Source of the DNA: Petrolisthes cinctipes | Lineage: Eukaryota; Arthropoda; Malacostraca; Decapoda; Porcellanidae | DNA: 64,000 nt | Direction of reading: 5' to 3' | NCBI GenBank assembly: GCA_033782935.1 | Contig: JAWQEG010000286.1 | Location: forward strand, 5,159,501 to 5,223,500 | Shown: one piece after another, positions 10,641 through 22,661 of the stretch | Numbering within the stretch: position 1 is the first letter of the stretch | Layout of the letters: the number at the start of each line of letters is the position of its first letter | Notes under the pieces: model-generated | Told to the model about the DNA's origin: nothing | The model's input: only the letters and a program-made list of their open reading frames with translations | Databases searched by the model: none | Made by a program: the position numbers and the translations under genes

Positions 10641-12644
10641 ATGTTAGAGTATTTTCAAAATACAGCCCAAAAAAATACCTAAAATCGATCTTTTAGGTGC
10701 CCAATAGTCGATATGTGCATGCATCTTCATTACCCGTTTATATCTCAAATTCAGGCTCAAAACACCCGAAAATTCGATATTTTGGGGTCTCAGAAGCGAT
10801 CTGTACATGCCTACTCCTAGTTAGAGTATTTTCAAAATACAGGCCCAAAACATGCTGAAAATCGATATTTTAGATGCCCAAAGTCAATATGTGCATGTAT
10901 CTTCTGTACACGTTTATATCTCAAATTCAGGCTCAAAACACCCGAAAATTCATTATTTTGGGGTCCCAGAAGCAATCTGTACATGCCTACTTAGTGCTAG
11001 AATATTTTCAAAATATAGGCTAAAAACATGCTAAAAATCTATATTTTAGGTACCAAAAAGTCGATATCTCAAATTCAGTCCCAAAACACCCGAAAATTCG
11101 ATATTTAGGGGTCCCAGAAGCGATCTGTACATGCCCACTCAGTGTTAGAGTATTTTCAAAATACAGGCCTAAAACATACTGAAAATCGTTCTTTTAGGTG
11201 CCCAAGAGACGATATGTGCATGCATCTTCTGAACTCGTTTATATCTCAAATTCAGGCTCAAAACACCCAAAAATTCGATATTTTGGAGTCCCAGAAGCGA
11301 TCTGTACAAGCCTACTCAGTGCTAGAATGTTTTCAAAATATAGGCTCAAAACATGCTCAAAATCGATATTTTAGGTGCCCAAAATTCGATATGTGCATGC
11401 ATCTTCTGTACTCGTTTATATCTCAAATTCAGGCTCAAAACACCCGAAAATTCGATATTTTGGGGTCCCAGAAGCGATCTGTACATGCCTTCTCCGTGTT
11501 AGAGTATTTTCAAAATACATGCCCAAAACATGCTGAAAATCGATATTTTAGATGCCCAAAGTCAATATGTGCATGTATCTTCTGTACCCGTTTATATCTC
11601 AAATTCAGGCTCAAAACCCCCGAAAATTCAATATTTTGAGGTCCCAGAAGCAATCTGTACATGCCTACTCAGTGCTAGAATATTTTTTAAAATATAGGCT
11701 AAAAACATGCTAAAAATCGATCTTTTAGGTGCAAAAAAGTCGATATCTCAAATTCAGTCAAAAAAACACCCGAAAATTCGATATTTAGGGGTCCCAAAAG
11801 CGATCTGTACATGCCTACTCCGTGTTAGAGTATTTTCAAAATACAGGCCAAAAACATACTGTAAATCGATCTGTTAGGTGCCCAAAAGTCGATATGTGCA
11901 TGCATCTTCTGTACCCGTTTATATCTCAAATTCTGGCCCTGAACACCCGAAAATTCAATTTTTGGGGTCCCAGAAGCAATCTGTCATGCCTACTCAGTGC
12001 TAGAATATTTTCAAAATATAGGCTAAAAACATGCTAAAAATCGATATTTTAGGTGCCAAAAAGTCGATATCTCAAATTATGGCCCAAAACACCCGAAAAT
12101 TCGATATTTAGGGGTCACAGAAGCGATCTGTACATGCCTACTCCGTGTTAGAGTATTTTCAAAATACAGGCCCAAAACATGCTCAAAATCGATGTTTTAG
12201 GTGCCAAAAAGTCGATATGTGCATGCATCTTCAGTACCCGTTTATATCTCAAATTCAGGCTCAAAACACCCGAAAATTCGATATTTTGGGGTCCCAGAAG
12301 CGATCTGTACATGCCTACTCCGTGTTAGAGTATTTTCAAAATACAGGCCCAAAACATGCTGAAAATCGATATTTTAGATGCCCAAAGTCAATATGTGCAT
12401 GTATCTTCTGTACCCGTTTATATCTCAAATTCAGGCTCATAACACCCGAAAATTCAATATTTTGGGGTCCCAGAAGCAATCTGTACATGCCTACTCAGTG
12501 CTAGATTATTTTTAAAATATAGGCTCAAAACATGCTAAAAATCGATATTTTAGGTGCGTAAAGGCGATATTTCAAATTCAGTCCCAAAACACCCGAAAAT
12601 TCGATATTTAGGGGTCCCAGAAGGGATTTGTACATGCCTACTCC
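10641..12644. repeat. 2004-bp HOR, copy 1 (12 monomers)
   Basis: The unit is a 501-bp trimer (10641, ATGTTAG start and CAGCCCAAAAAAATACC), a 680-bp tetramer (11142), a 323-bp dimer (11822) and a 500-bp trimer (12145). The tetramer is 2 bp longer than usual because of ATTTTTTAAAAT near 11683 and CAGTCAAAAAAAC near 11756. Both private length variants recur at +2004 and +4008, which fixes the HOR boundaries. Confidence 0.92.
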
Positions 12645-14648
12645 ATGTTAGAGTATTTTCAAAATACAGCCCAAAAAAATACCTAAAATCGATCTTTTAG
12701 GTGCCCAATAGTCGATATGTGCATGCATCTTCATTACCCGTTTATATCTCAAATTCAGGCTCAAAACACCCGAAAATTCGATATTTTGGGGTCTCAGAAG
12801 CGATCTGTACATGCCTACTCCTAGTTAGAGTATTTTCAAAATACAGGCCCAAAACATGCTGAAAATCGATATTTTAGATGCCCAAAGTCAATATGTGCAT
12901 GTATCTTCTGTACACGTTTATATCTCAAATTCAGGCTCAAAACACCCGAAAATTCATTATTTTGGGGTCCCAGAAGCAATCTGTACATGCCTACTTAGTG
13001 CTAGAATATTTTCAAAATATAGGCTAAAAACATGCTAAAAATCTATATTTTAGGTACCAAAAAGTCGATATCTCAAATTCAGTCCCAAAACACCCGAAAA
13101 TTCGATATTTAGGGGTCCCAGAAGCGATCTGTACATGCCCACTCAGTGTTAGAGTATTTTCAAAATACAGGCCTAAAACATACTGAAAATCGTTCTTTTA
13201 GGTGCCCAAGAGACGATATGTGCATGCATCTTCTGAACTCGTTTATATCTCAAATTCAGGCTCAAAACACCCGAAAATTCGATATTTTGGAGTCCCAGAA
13301 GCGATCTGTACAAGCCTACTCAGTGCTAGAATGTTTTCAAAATATAGGCTCAAAACATGCTCAAAATCGATATTTTAGGTGCCCAAAATTCGATATGTGC
13401 ATGCATCTTCTGTACTCGTTTATATCTCAAATTCAGGCTCAAAACACCCGAAAATTCGATATTTTGGGGTCCCAGAAGCGATCTGTACATGCCTTCTCCG
13501 TGTTAGAGTATTTTCAAAATACATGCCCAAAACATGCTGAAAATCGATATTTTAGATGCCCAAAGTCAATATGTGCATGTATCTTCTGTACCCGTTTATA
13601 TCTCAAATTCAGGCTCAAAACCCCCGAAAATTCAATATTTTGAGGTCCCAGAAGCAATCTGTACATGCCTACTCAGTGCTAGAATATTTTTTAAAATATA
13701 GGCTAAAAACATGCTAAAAATCGATCTTTTAGGTGCAAAAAAGTCGATATCTCAAATTCAGTCAAAAAAACACCCGAAAATTCGATATTTAGGGGTCCCA
13801 AAAGCGATCTGTACATGCCTACTCCGTGTTAGAGTATTTTCAAAATACAGGCCAAAAACATACTGTAAATCGATCTGTTAGGTGCCCAAAAGTCGATATG
13901 TGCATGCATCTTCTGTACCCGTTTATATCTCAAATTCTGGCCCTGAACACCCGAAAATTCAATTTTTGGGGTCCCAGAAGCAATCTGTCATGCCTACTCA
14001 GTGCTAGAATATTTTCAAAATATAGGCTAAAAACATGCTAAAAATCGATATTTTAGGTGCCAAAAAGTCGATATCTCAAATTATGGCCCAAAACACCCGA
14101 AAATTCGATATTTAGGGGTCACAGAAGCGATCTGTACATGCCTACTCCGTGTTAGAGTATTTTCAAAATACAGGCCCAAAACATGCTCAAAATCGATGTT
14201 TTAGGTGCCAAAAAGTCGATATGTGCATGCACATTCAGTACCCGTTTATATCTCAAATTCAGGCTCAAAACACCCGAAAATTCGATATTTTGGGGTCCCA
14301 GAAGCGATCTGTACATGCCTACTCCGTGTTAGAGTATTTTCAAAATACAGGCCCAAAACATGCTGAAAATCGATATTTTAGATGCCCAAAGTCAATATGT
14401 GCATGTATCTTCTGTACCCGTTTATATCTCAAATTCAGGCTCATAACACCCGAAAATTCAATATTTTGGGGTCCCAGAAGCAATCTGTACATGCCTACTC
14501 AGTGCTAGATTATTTTTAAAATATAGGCTCAAAACATGCTAAAAATCGATCTTTTAGGTGCGTAAAGGCGATATTTCAAATTCAGTCCCAAAACACCCGA
14601 AAATTCGATATTTAGGGGTCCCAGAAGGGATTTGTACATGCCTACTCC
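12645..14648. repeat. 2004-bp HOR, copy 2
   Basis: Unit starts at 12645, 13146, 13826 and 14149 are all exactly 2004 bp after those of copy 1. The private length variants of the tetramer are present. Small differences include GCACATTCAG instead of GCATCTTCAG near 14228 and a CTTTTAGG variant in the short monomer near 14550. Confidence 0.92.
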
Positions 14649-16652
14649 ATGTTAGAGTATTTTCAAAATACAGCCCAAAAAAATACCTAAAATCGATCTT
14701 TTAGGTGCCCAATAGTCGATATGTGCATGCATCTTCAGTACCCGTTTATATCTCAAATTCAGGCTCAAAACACCCGAAAATTCGATATTTTGGGGTCTCA
14801 GAAGCGATCTGTACATGCCTACTCCTAGTTAGAGTATTTTCAAAATACAGGCCCAAAACATGCTGAAAATCGATATTTTAGATGCCCAAAGTCAATATGT
14901 GCATGTATCTTCTGTACACGTTTATATCTCAAATTCAGGCTCAAAACACCCGAAAATTCATTATTTTGGGGTCCCAGAAGCAATCTGTACATGCCTACTT
15001 ACTGCTAGAATATTTTCAAAATATAGGCTAAAAACATGCTAAAAATCTATATTTTAGGTACCAAAAAGTCGATATCTCAAATTCAGTCCCAAAACACCCG
15101 AAAATTCGATATTTAGGGGTCCCAGAAGCGATCTGTACATGCCCACTCAGTGTTAGAGTATTTTCAAAATACAGGCCTAAAACATACTGAAAATCGTTCT
15201 TTTAGGTGCCCAAGAGACGATATGTGCATGCATCTTCTGAACTCGTTTATATCTCAAATTCAGGCTCAAAACACCCAAAAATTCGATATTTTGGAGTCCC
15301 AGAAGCGATCTGTACAAGCCTACTCAGTGCTAGAATGTTTTCAAAATATAGGCTCAAAACATGCTCAAAATCGATATTTTAGGTGCCCAAAATTCGATAT
15401 GTGCATGCATCTTCTGTACTCGTTTATATCTCAAATTCAGGCTCAAAACACCCGAAAATTCGATATTTTGGGGTCCCAGAAGCGATCTGTACATGCCTTC
15501 TCCGTGTTAGAGTATTTTCAAAATACATGCCCAAAACATGCTGAAAATCGATATTTTAGATGCCCAAAGTCAATATGTGCATGTATCTTCTGTACCCGTT
15601 TATATCTCAAATTCAGGCTCAAAACCCCCGAAAATTCAATATTTTGAGGTCCCAGAAGCAATCTGTACATGCCTACTCAGTGCTAGAATATTTTTTAAAA
15701 TATAGGCTAAAAACATGCTAAAAATCGATCTTTTAGGTGCAAAAAAGTCGATATCTCAAATTCAGTCAAAAAAACACCCGAAAATTCGATATTTAGGGGT
15801 CCCAAAAGCGATCTGTACATGCCTACTCCGTGTTAGAGTATTTTCAAAATACAGGCCAAAAACATACTGTAAATCGATCTGTTAGGTGCCCAAAAGTCGA
15901 TATGTGCATGCATCTTCTGTACCCGTTTATATCTCAAATTCTGGCCCTGAACACCCGAAAATTCAATTTTTGGGGTCCCAGAAGCAATCTGTCATGCCTA
16001 CTCAGTGCTAGAATATTTTCAAAATATAGGCTAAAAACATGCTAAAAATCGATATTTTAGGTGCCAAAAAGTCGATATCTCAAATTATGGCCCAAAACAC
16101 CCGAAAATTCGATATTTAGGGGTCACAGAAGCGATCTGTACATGCCTACTCCGTGTTAGAGTATTTTCAAAATACGGGCCCAAAACATGCTCAAAATCGA
16201 TGTTTTAGGTGCCAAAAAGTCGATATGTGCATGCATCTTCAGTACCCGTTTATATCTCAAATTCAGGCTCAAAACACCCGAAAATTCGATATTTTGGGGT
16301 CCCAGAAGCGATCTGTACATGCCTACTCTGTGTTAGAGTATTTTCAAAATACAGGCCCAAAACATGCTGAAAATCGATATTTTAGATGCCCAAAGTCAAT
16401 ATGTGCATGTATCTTCTGTACCCGTTTATATCTCAAATTCAGGTTCATAACACCCGAAAAATCAATATTTTGGGGTCCCAGAAGCAATCTGTACATGCCT
16501 ACTCAGTGCTAGATTATTTTTAAAATATAGGCTCAAAACATGCTAAAAATCGATATTTTAGGTGCGTAAAGGCGATATTTCAAATTCAGTCCCAAAACAC
16601 CCGAAAATTCGATATTTAGGGGTCCCAGAAGCGATCTGTACATGCGTACTCC
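14649..16652. repeat. 2004-bp HOR, copy 3
   Basis: Unit starts at 14649, 15150, 15830 and 16153 are again offset by 2004. The copy ends where the next trimer, at 16653, has GCGATCTGTACATGCGTACTCC rather than the GGGATTTGTACATG version that opens the first three copies. The array of this HOR therefore stops at about 16630-16652. Some private changes are visible near 16440-16465. Confidence 0.9.
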
Positions 16653-18655
16653 GTGTTAGAGTATTTTCAAAATACAGGCCCAAAACATGCTCAAAATCGA
16701 TGTTTTAGGTGCCCAAAAGTCGATATGTGCATGCATCTTCATTACCCGTTTATATCTCAAATTCAGGCTCAAAACACCCGAAAATTCGATATTTTGGGGT
16801 CTCAGAAGCGATCTGTACATGCCTACTCCGAGTTAGAGTATTTTCAAAATACAGGCCCAAAACATGCTGAAAATCGATATTTTAGATGCCCAAAGTCAAT
16901 ATGTGCATTTATCTTCTGTACCCGTTTATATCTCAAATTCAGGCTCAAAACACCCGAAAATTCATTATTTTAGGGTCCCAGAAGCAATCTGTACATGCCT
17001 ACTCAGTGCTAGAATATTTTCAAAATATAGGCTAAAAACATGCTAAAAATCGATATTTTAGGTGCCAAAAAGTCGATATCTCAAATTAAGGCCCAAAACA
17101 CACGAAAATTCGATATTTAGGGGTCCCTGAAGCGATCTGTACATGCCTACTCAGTGCTAGAATTTTTTCAAAATATAGGCTCAAAACATGCTCAAAATCG
17201 ATATTTTAGGTGCGCAAAAGTCGATATGTGCATGCATCTTCTGTACTCGTTTATATCTCAAATTCAGGTTCAAAACACCCGAAAATTCGATATTTTGGGG
17301 TCCCAGAAGCGATCTGTACATGCCTTCTCCGTGTTAGAGTATTTTCAAAATACATGCCCAAAACATGCTGAAAATCGATATTTTAGATGCCCAAAGTCAA
17401 TATGTGCATGTATCTTCTGTACCCGTTTATATCTCAAATTCAGGCTCAAAACCCCGAAAATTCAATATTTTGAGGTCCCAGAAGCAATCTGTACATGCCT
17501 ACTCAGTGCTAGAATATTTTCAAAATATAGGCTAAAAACATGCTAAAAATCGATCTTTTAGGTGCAAAAAAGTCGATATCTCAAATTCAGTCCCAAAACA
17601 CACGAAAATTCGATATTTAGGGGTCCCAAAAGCGATCTGTACATGCCTACTCCGTGTTAGAGTATTTTCAAAATACAGGCCAAAAACATACTGTAAATCG
17701 ATCTTTTAGGTGCCCAAAAGTCGATATGTGCATGCATCTTCTGTACCCGTTTATATCTCAAATTCTGGCCCTGAACACCCGAAAATTCAATTTTTGGGGT
17801 CCCAGAAGCAATCTGTCATGCCTACTCAGTGCTAGAATATTTTCAAAATATAGGCTAAAAACATGCTCAAAATCGATATTTTAGGTGCCAAAAAGTCGAT
17901 ATCTCAAATTATGGCCCAAAACACCCGAAAATTCGATATTTAGGGGTCACAGAAGCGATCTGTACATGCCTACTCCGTGTTAGAGTATTTTCAAAATACA
18001 GGCCCAAAACATGCTCAAAATCGATGTTTTAGGTGCCAAAAAGTCGATATGTGCATTCATCTTCAGTACCCGTTTATATCTCAAATTCAGGCTCAAAACA
18101 CCCGAAAATACGATATTTTGGGGTCCCAGAAGCGATCTGTACATGCCTACTCTGTGTTAGAGTATTTTCAAAATACAGGCCCAAAACATGCTGAAAATCG
18201 ATATTTTAGATGCCCAAAGTCAATATGTGCATGTATCTTCTGTACCCGTTTATATCTCAAATTCAGGCTCAAAACACCCGAAAATTCGATATTTTGGGGT
18301 CTCAGAAGCGATCTGTACATGCCTACTCCGAGTTAGAGTATTTTCAAAATACAGGCCCAAAACATGCTGAAAATCGATATTTTAGATGCCCAAAGTCAAT
18401 ATGTGCATGTATCTTCTGTACCCGTTTATATCTCAAATTCAGGCTCAAAACACCCGAAAATTCAATATTTTAGGGTCCCAGAAGCAATCTGTACATGCCT
18501 ACTCAGTGCTAGAATATTTTGAATAAATATAGACTAAAAACATGATAAAAATCGATATTTTAGGTGCCAAAAAGTCGATATCTCAAATTAAGGCCAAAAA
18601 CACCCGAAAATTCGATATTTAGGGGTCCCAGAAGCGATCTGTACATGCCCACTCA
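16653..18655. repeat. Transition block of trimers, a dimer and a tetramer
   Basis: Trimers start at 16653 and 17154, a further unit at 17654 (323-bp dimer) and a tetramer of about 679 bp at 17977. The monomer beginning at 17154 has AATTTTTTCAAAATATAGG, which disturbs the dyad. The 17331-17546 stretch has CCCCGAAAATTC with one C fewer than its relatives, fusing two frames. This block links the 2004-bp domain to the 4006-bp domain and shares variants with both. Confidence 0.8.
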
Positions 18656-21600
18656 GTGTTAGAGTATTTTCAAAATACAGGCCAAAAACATACTGAAAAT
18701 CGATCTTTTAGGTGCCCAAGAGACGATATGTGCATGCATCTTCTGTACTCGTTTATATCTCAAATTCAGGCTCAAAACACCCAAAAATTCGATATTTTGG
18801 ATTCCCAGAAGCGATCTGTACAAGCCTACTCAGTGCTAGAATGTTTTCAAAATATAGGCTCAAAACATGCTCAAAATCGATATTTTAGGTGCCCAAAATT
18901 CGATATGTGCATGCATCTTCTGTACTCGTTTATATCTCAAATTCAGGCTCAAAACACCCGAAAATTCGATATTTTGGGGTCCCAGAAGCGATCTGTACAT
19001 GCCTTCTCCGTGTTAGAGTATTTTCAAAATACAGGCCCAAAACATGCTGAAAATCGATATTTTAGATGCCCAAAGTCAATATGTGCATGTATCTTCTGTA
19101 CACGTTTATATCTCAAATTCAGGCTCAAAACCCCCGAAAATTCAATATTTTGGGGTCCCAGAAGCAATCTGTACATGCCTACTCAGTGCTAGAATATTTT
19201 CAAAATATAGGCTAAAAACATGCTAAAAATCGATCTTTTAGGTGCAAAAAAGTCGATATCTCAAATTCAGTCCCAAAACACCCGAAAATTCGATATTTAG
19301 GGGTCCCAGAAGCGATCTGTACATGCCTACTCCGTGTTAGAGTATTTTCAAAATACAGGCCAAAAACATACTGTAAATCGATCTTTTAGGTGCCCAAAAG
19401 TCGATATGTGCATGCATCTTCTGTACCCGTTTATATCTCAAATTCTGGCCCTGAACACCCGAAAATTCAATTTTTGGGGTCCCAGAAGCAATCTGTCATG
19501 CCTACTCAGTGCTAGAATATTTTCAAAATATAGGCTAAAAACATGCTAAAAATCGATATTTTAGGTGCCAAAAAGTCGATATCTCAAATTATGGCCCAAA
19601 ACACCCGAAAATTCGATATTTAGGGGTCCCAGAAGCGATCTGTACATGCCTACTCCGTGTTAGAGTATTTTCAAATTACAGGCCCAAAACATGCTCAAAA
19701 TCGATGTTTTAGGTGCCAAAAAGTCGATATGTGCATGCATCTTCAGTACCCGTTTATATCTCAAATTCAGGCTCAAAACACCCAACAATTCGATATTTTG
19801 GAGTCCCAGAAGCGATCTGTACAAGCCTACTCAGTGCTAGAATGTTTTCAAAATATAGGCTCAAAACATGCTCAAAATCGATATTTTAGGTGCCCAAAAT
19901 TCGATATGTGCATGCATCTTCTGTACTCGTTTATATCTCAAATTCAGGCTCAAAACACCCGAAAATTCGATATTTTGGGGTCCCAGAAGCGATCTGTACA
20001 TGCCTTCTCCGTGTTAGAGTATTTTCAAAATACATGCCGAAAACATGCTGAAAATCGATATTTTAGATGCCCAAAGTCAATATGTGCATGTATCTTCTGT
20101 ACCCGTTTATATCTCAAATTCAGGCTCAAAACCCCCGAAAATTCAATATTTTGGGGTCCCAGAAGCAATCTGTACATGCCTACTCAGTGCTAGAATATTT
20201 TCAAAATATAGGCTAAAAACATGCTAAAAATCGATCTTTTAGGTGCAAAAAAGTCGATATCTCAAATTCAGTCCCAAAACACCCGAAAATTCGATATTTA
20301 GGGGTCCCAGAAGCGATCTGTACATGCCTACTCCGTGTTAGAGTATTTTCAAAATACAGGCCAAAAACATACTGTAAATCGATCTTTTAGGTGCCCAAAA
20401 GTCGATATGTGCATGCATCTTCTGTACCCGTTTATATCTCAAATTCTGGCCCTGAACACCCGAAAATTCAATTTTTGGGGTCCCAGAAGCAATCTGTCAT
20501 GCCTACTCAGTGCTAGAATGTTTTCAAAATATAGGCTCAAAACATGCTCAAAATCGATATTTTAGGTGCCAAAAAGTCGATATCTCATATTATGGCCCAA
20601 AACACCCGGAAATTCGATATTTAGGGGTCCCAGAAGCGATCTGTACATGCCTACTCCGTGTTAGAGTATTTTCAAAATACAGGCCCAAAACATGCTCAAA
20701 ATCGATGTTTTAGGTGCAAAAAAGTCGATATGTGCATGCATCTTCAGTACCCGTTTATATCTCAAATTCAGGCTCAAAACACCCAACAATTCGATATTTT
20801 GGAGTCCCAGAAGCGATCTGTACAAGCCTACTCAGTGCTAGAATGTTTTCAAAATATAGGCTCAAAACATGCTCAAAATCGATATTTTAAGTGCCCAAAA
20901 TTCGATATGTGCATGCATCTTCTGTACTCGTTTATATCTCAAATTCAGGCTCAAAACACCCGAAAATTCGATATTTTGGGGTCCCAGAAGCGATCTGTAC
21001 ATGCCTTCTCCGTGTTAGAGTATTTTCAAAATACATGCCGAAAACATGCTGAAAATCGATATTTTAGATGCCCAAAGTCAATATGTGCATGTATCTTCTG
21101 TACCCGTTTATATCTCAAATTCAGGCTCAAAACCCCCGAAAATTCAATATTTTGAGGTCCCAGAAGCAATCTGTACATGCCTACTCAGTGCTAGAATATT
21201 TTCAAAATATAGGCTAAAAACATGCTAAAAATCGATCTTTTAGGTGCAAAAAAGTCGATATCTCAAATTCAGTCCCAAAACACCCGAAAATTCGATATTT
21301 AGGGGTCCCAAAAGCGATCTGTACATGCCTACTCCGTGTTAGAGTATTTTCAAAATACAGGCCAAAAACATACTGTAAATCGATCTTTTAGGTGCCCAAA
21401 AGTCGATATGTGCATGCATCTTCTGTACCCGTTTATATCTCAAATTCTGGCCCTGAACACCCGAAAATTCAATTTTTGGGGTCCCAGAAGCAATCTGTCA
21501 TGCCTACTCAGTGCTAGAATATTTTCAAAATATAGGATAAAAACATGCTAAAAATCGATATTTTAGGTGCCAAAAAGTCGATATCTCAAATTATGGCCCA

Positions 21601-22661
21601 GAACACCCGAAAATTCGATATTTAGGGGTCCCAGAAGCGATCTGTACATGCCTACTCCGTGTTAGAGTATTTTCAAAATACAGGCCCAAAACATGCTCAA
21701 AATCGATGTTTTAGGTGCCAAAAAGTCGATATGTGCATTCATCTTCAGTACCCGTTTATATCTCAAATTCAGGCTCAAAACACCCGAAAATTCGATATTT
21801 TGGGGTCCCAGAAGCGATCTGTACATGCCTACTCTGTGTTAGAGTATTTTCAAAATACAGGCCCAAAACATGCTGAAAATCGATATTTTAGATGCCCAAA
21901 GTCAATATGTGCATGTATCTTCTGTACCCGTTTATATCTCAAATTCAGGCTCAAAACACCCGAAAATTCAATATTTTGGGGTCCCAGAAGCAATCTGTAC
22001 ATGCCTACTCAGTGCTAGAATATTTTTAAAATATAGGCTCAAAACATGCTAAAAATCGATATTTTAGGTGCGTAAAGGCGATATTTCAAATTCAGTCCCA
22101 AAACACCCGAAAATTCGATATTTAGGGGTCCCAGAAGCGATCTGTACATGCGTACTCCGTGTTAGAGTATTTTCAAAATACAGGCCCAAAACATGCTCAA
22201 AATCGATGTTTTAGGTGCCCAAAAGTCGATATGTGCATGCATCTTCATTACCCGTTTATATCTCAAATTCAGGCTCAAAACACCCGAAAATTCGATACTT
22301 TGGGGTCTCAGAAGCGATCTGTACATGCCTACTCCGAGTTAGAGTATTTTCAAAATACAGGCCCAAAACATGCTGAAAATCGATATTTTAGATGCCCAAA
22401 GTCAATATGTGCATGTATCTTCTGTACCCGTTTATATCTCAAATTCAGGCTCAAAACACCCGAAAATTCAATATTTTAGGGTCCCAGAAGCAATCTGTAC
22501 ATGCCTACTCAGTGCTAGAATATTTTGAATAAATATAGACTAAAAACATGATAAAAATCGATATTTTAGGTGCCAAAAAGTCGATATCTCAAATTAAGGC
22601 CCAAAACACCCGAAAATTCGATATTTAGGGGTCCCAGAAGCGATCTGTACATGCCCACTCA
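18656..22661. repeat. 4006-bp HOR, copy 1 (24 monomers)
   Basis: The order is tetramer 678, dimer 323, tetramer 678, dimer 323, tetramer 678, dimer 323, trimer 500, trimer 503, with starts at 18656, 19334, 19657, 20335, 20658, 21336, 21659 and 22159. These sum to 4006. Tetramer plus dimer forms a 1001-bp subunit, seen at 19334, 20335 and 21336. The variant CCCAACAATT (19781 and 20782) is private to this domain. Confidence 0.9.
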
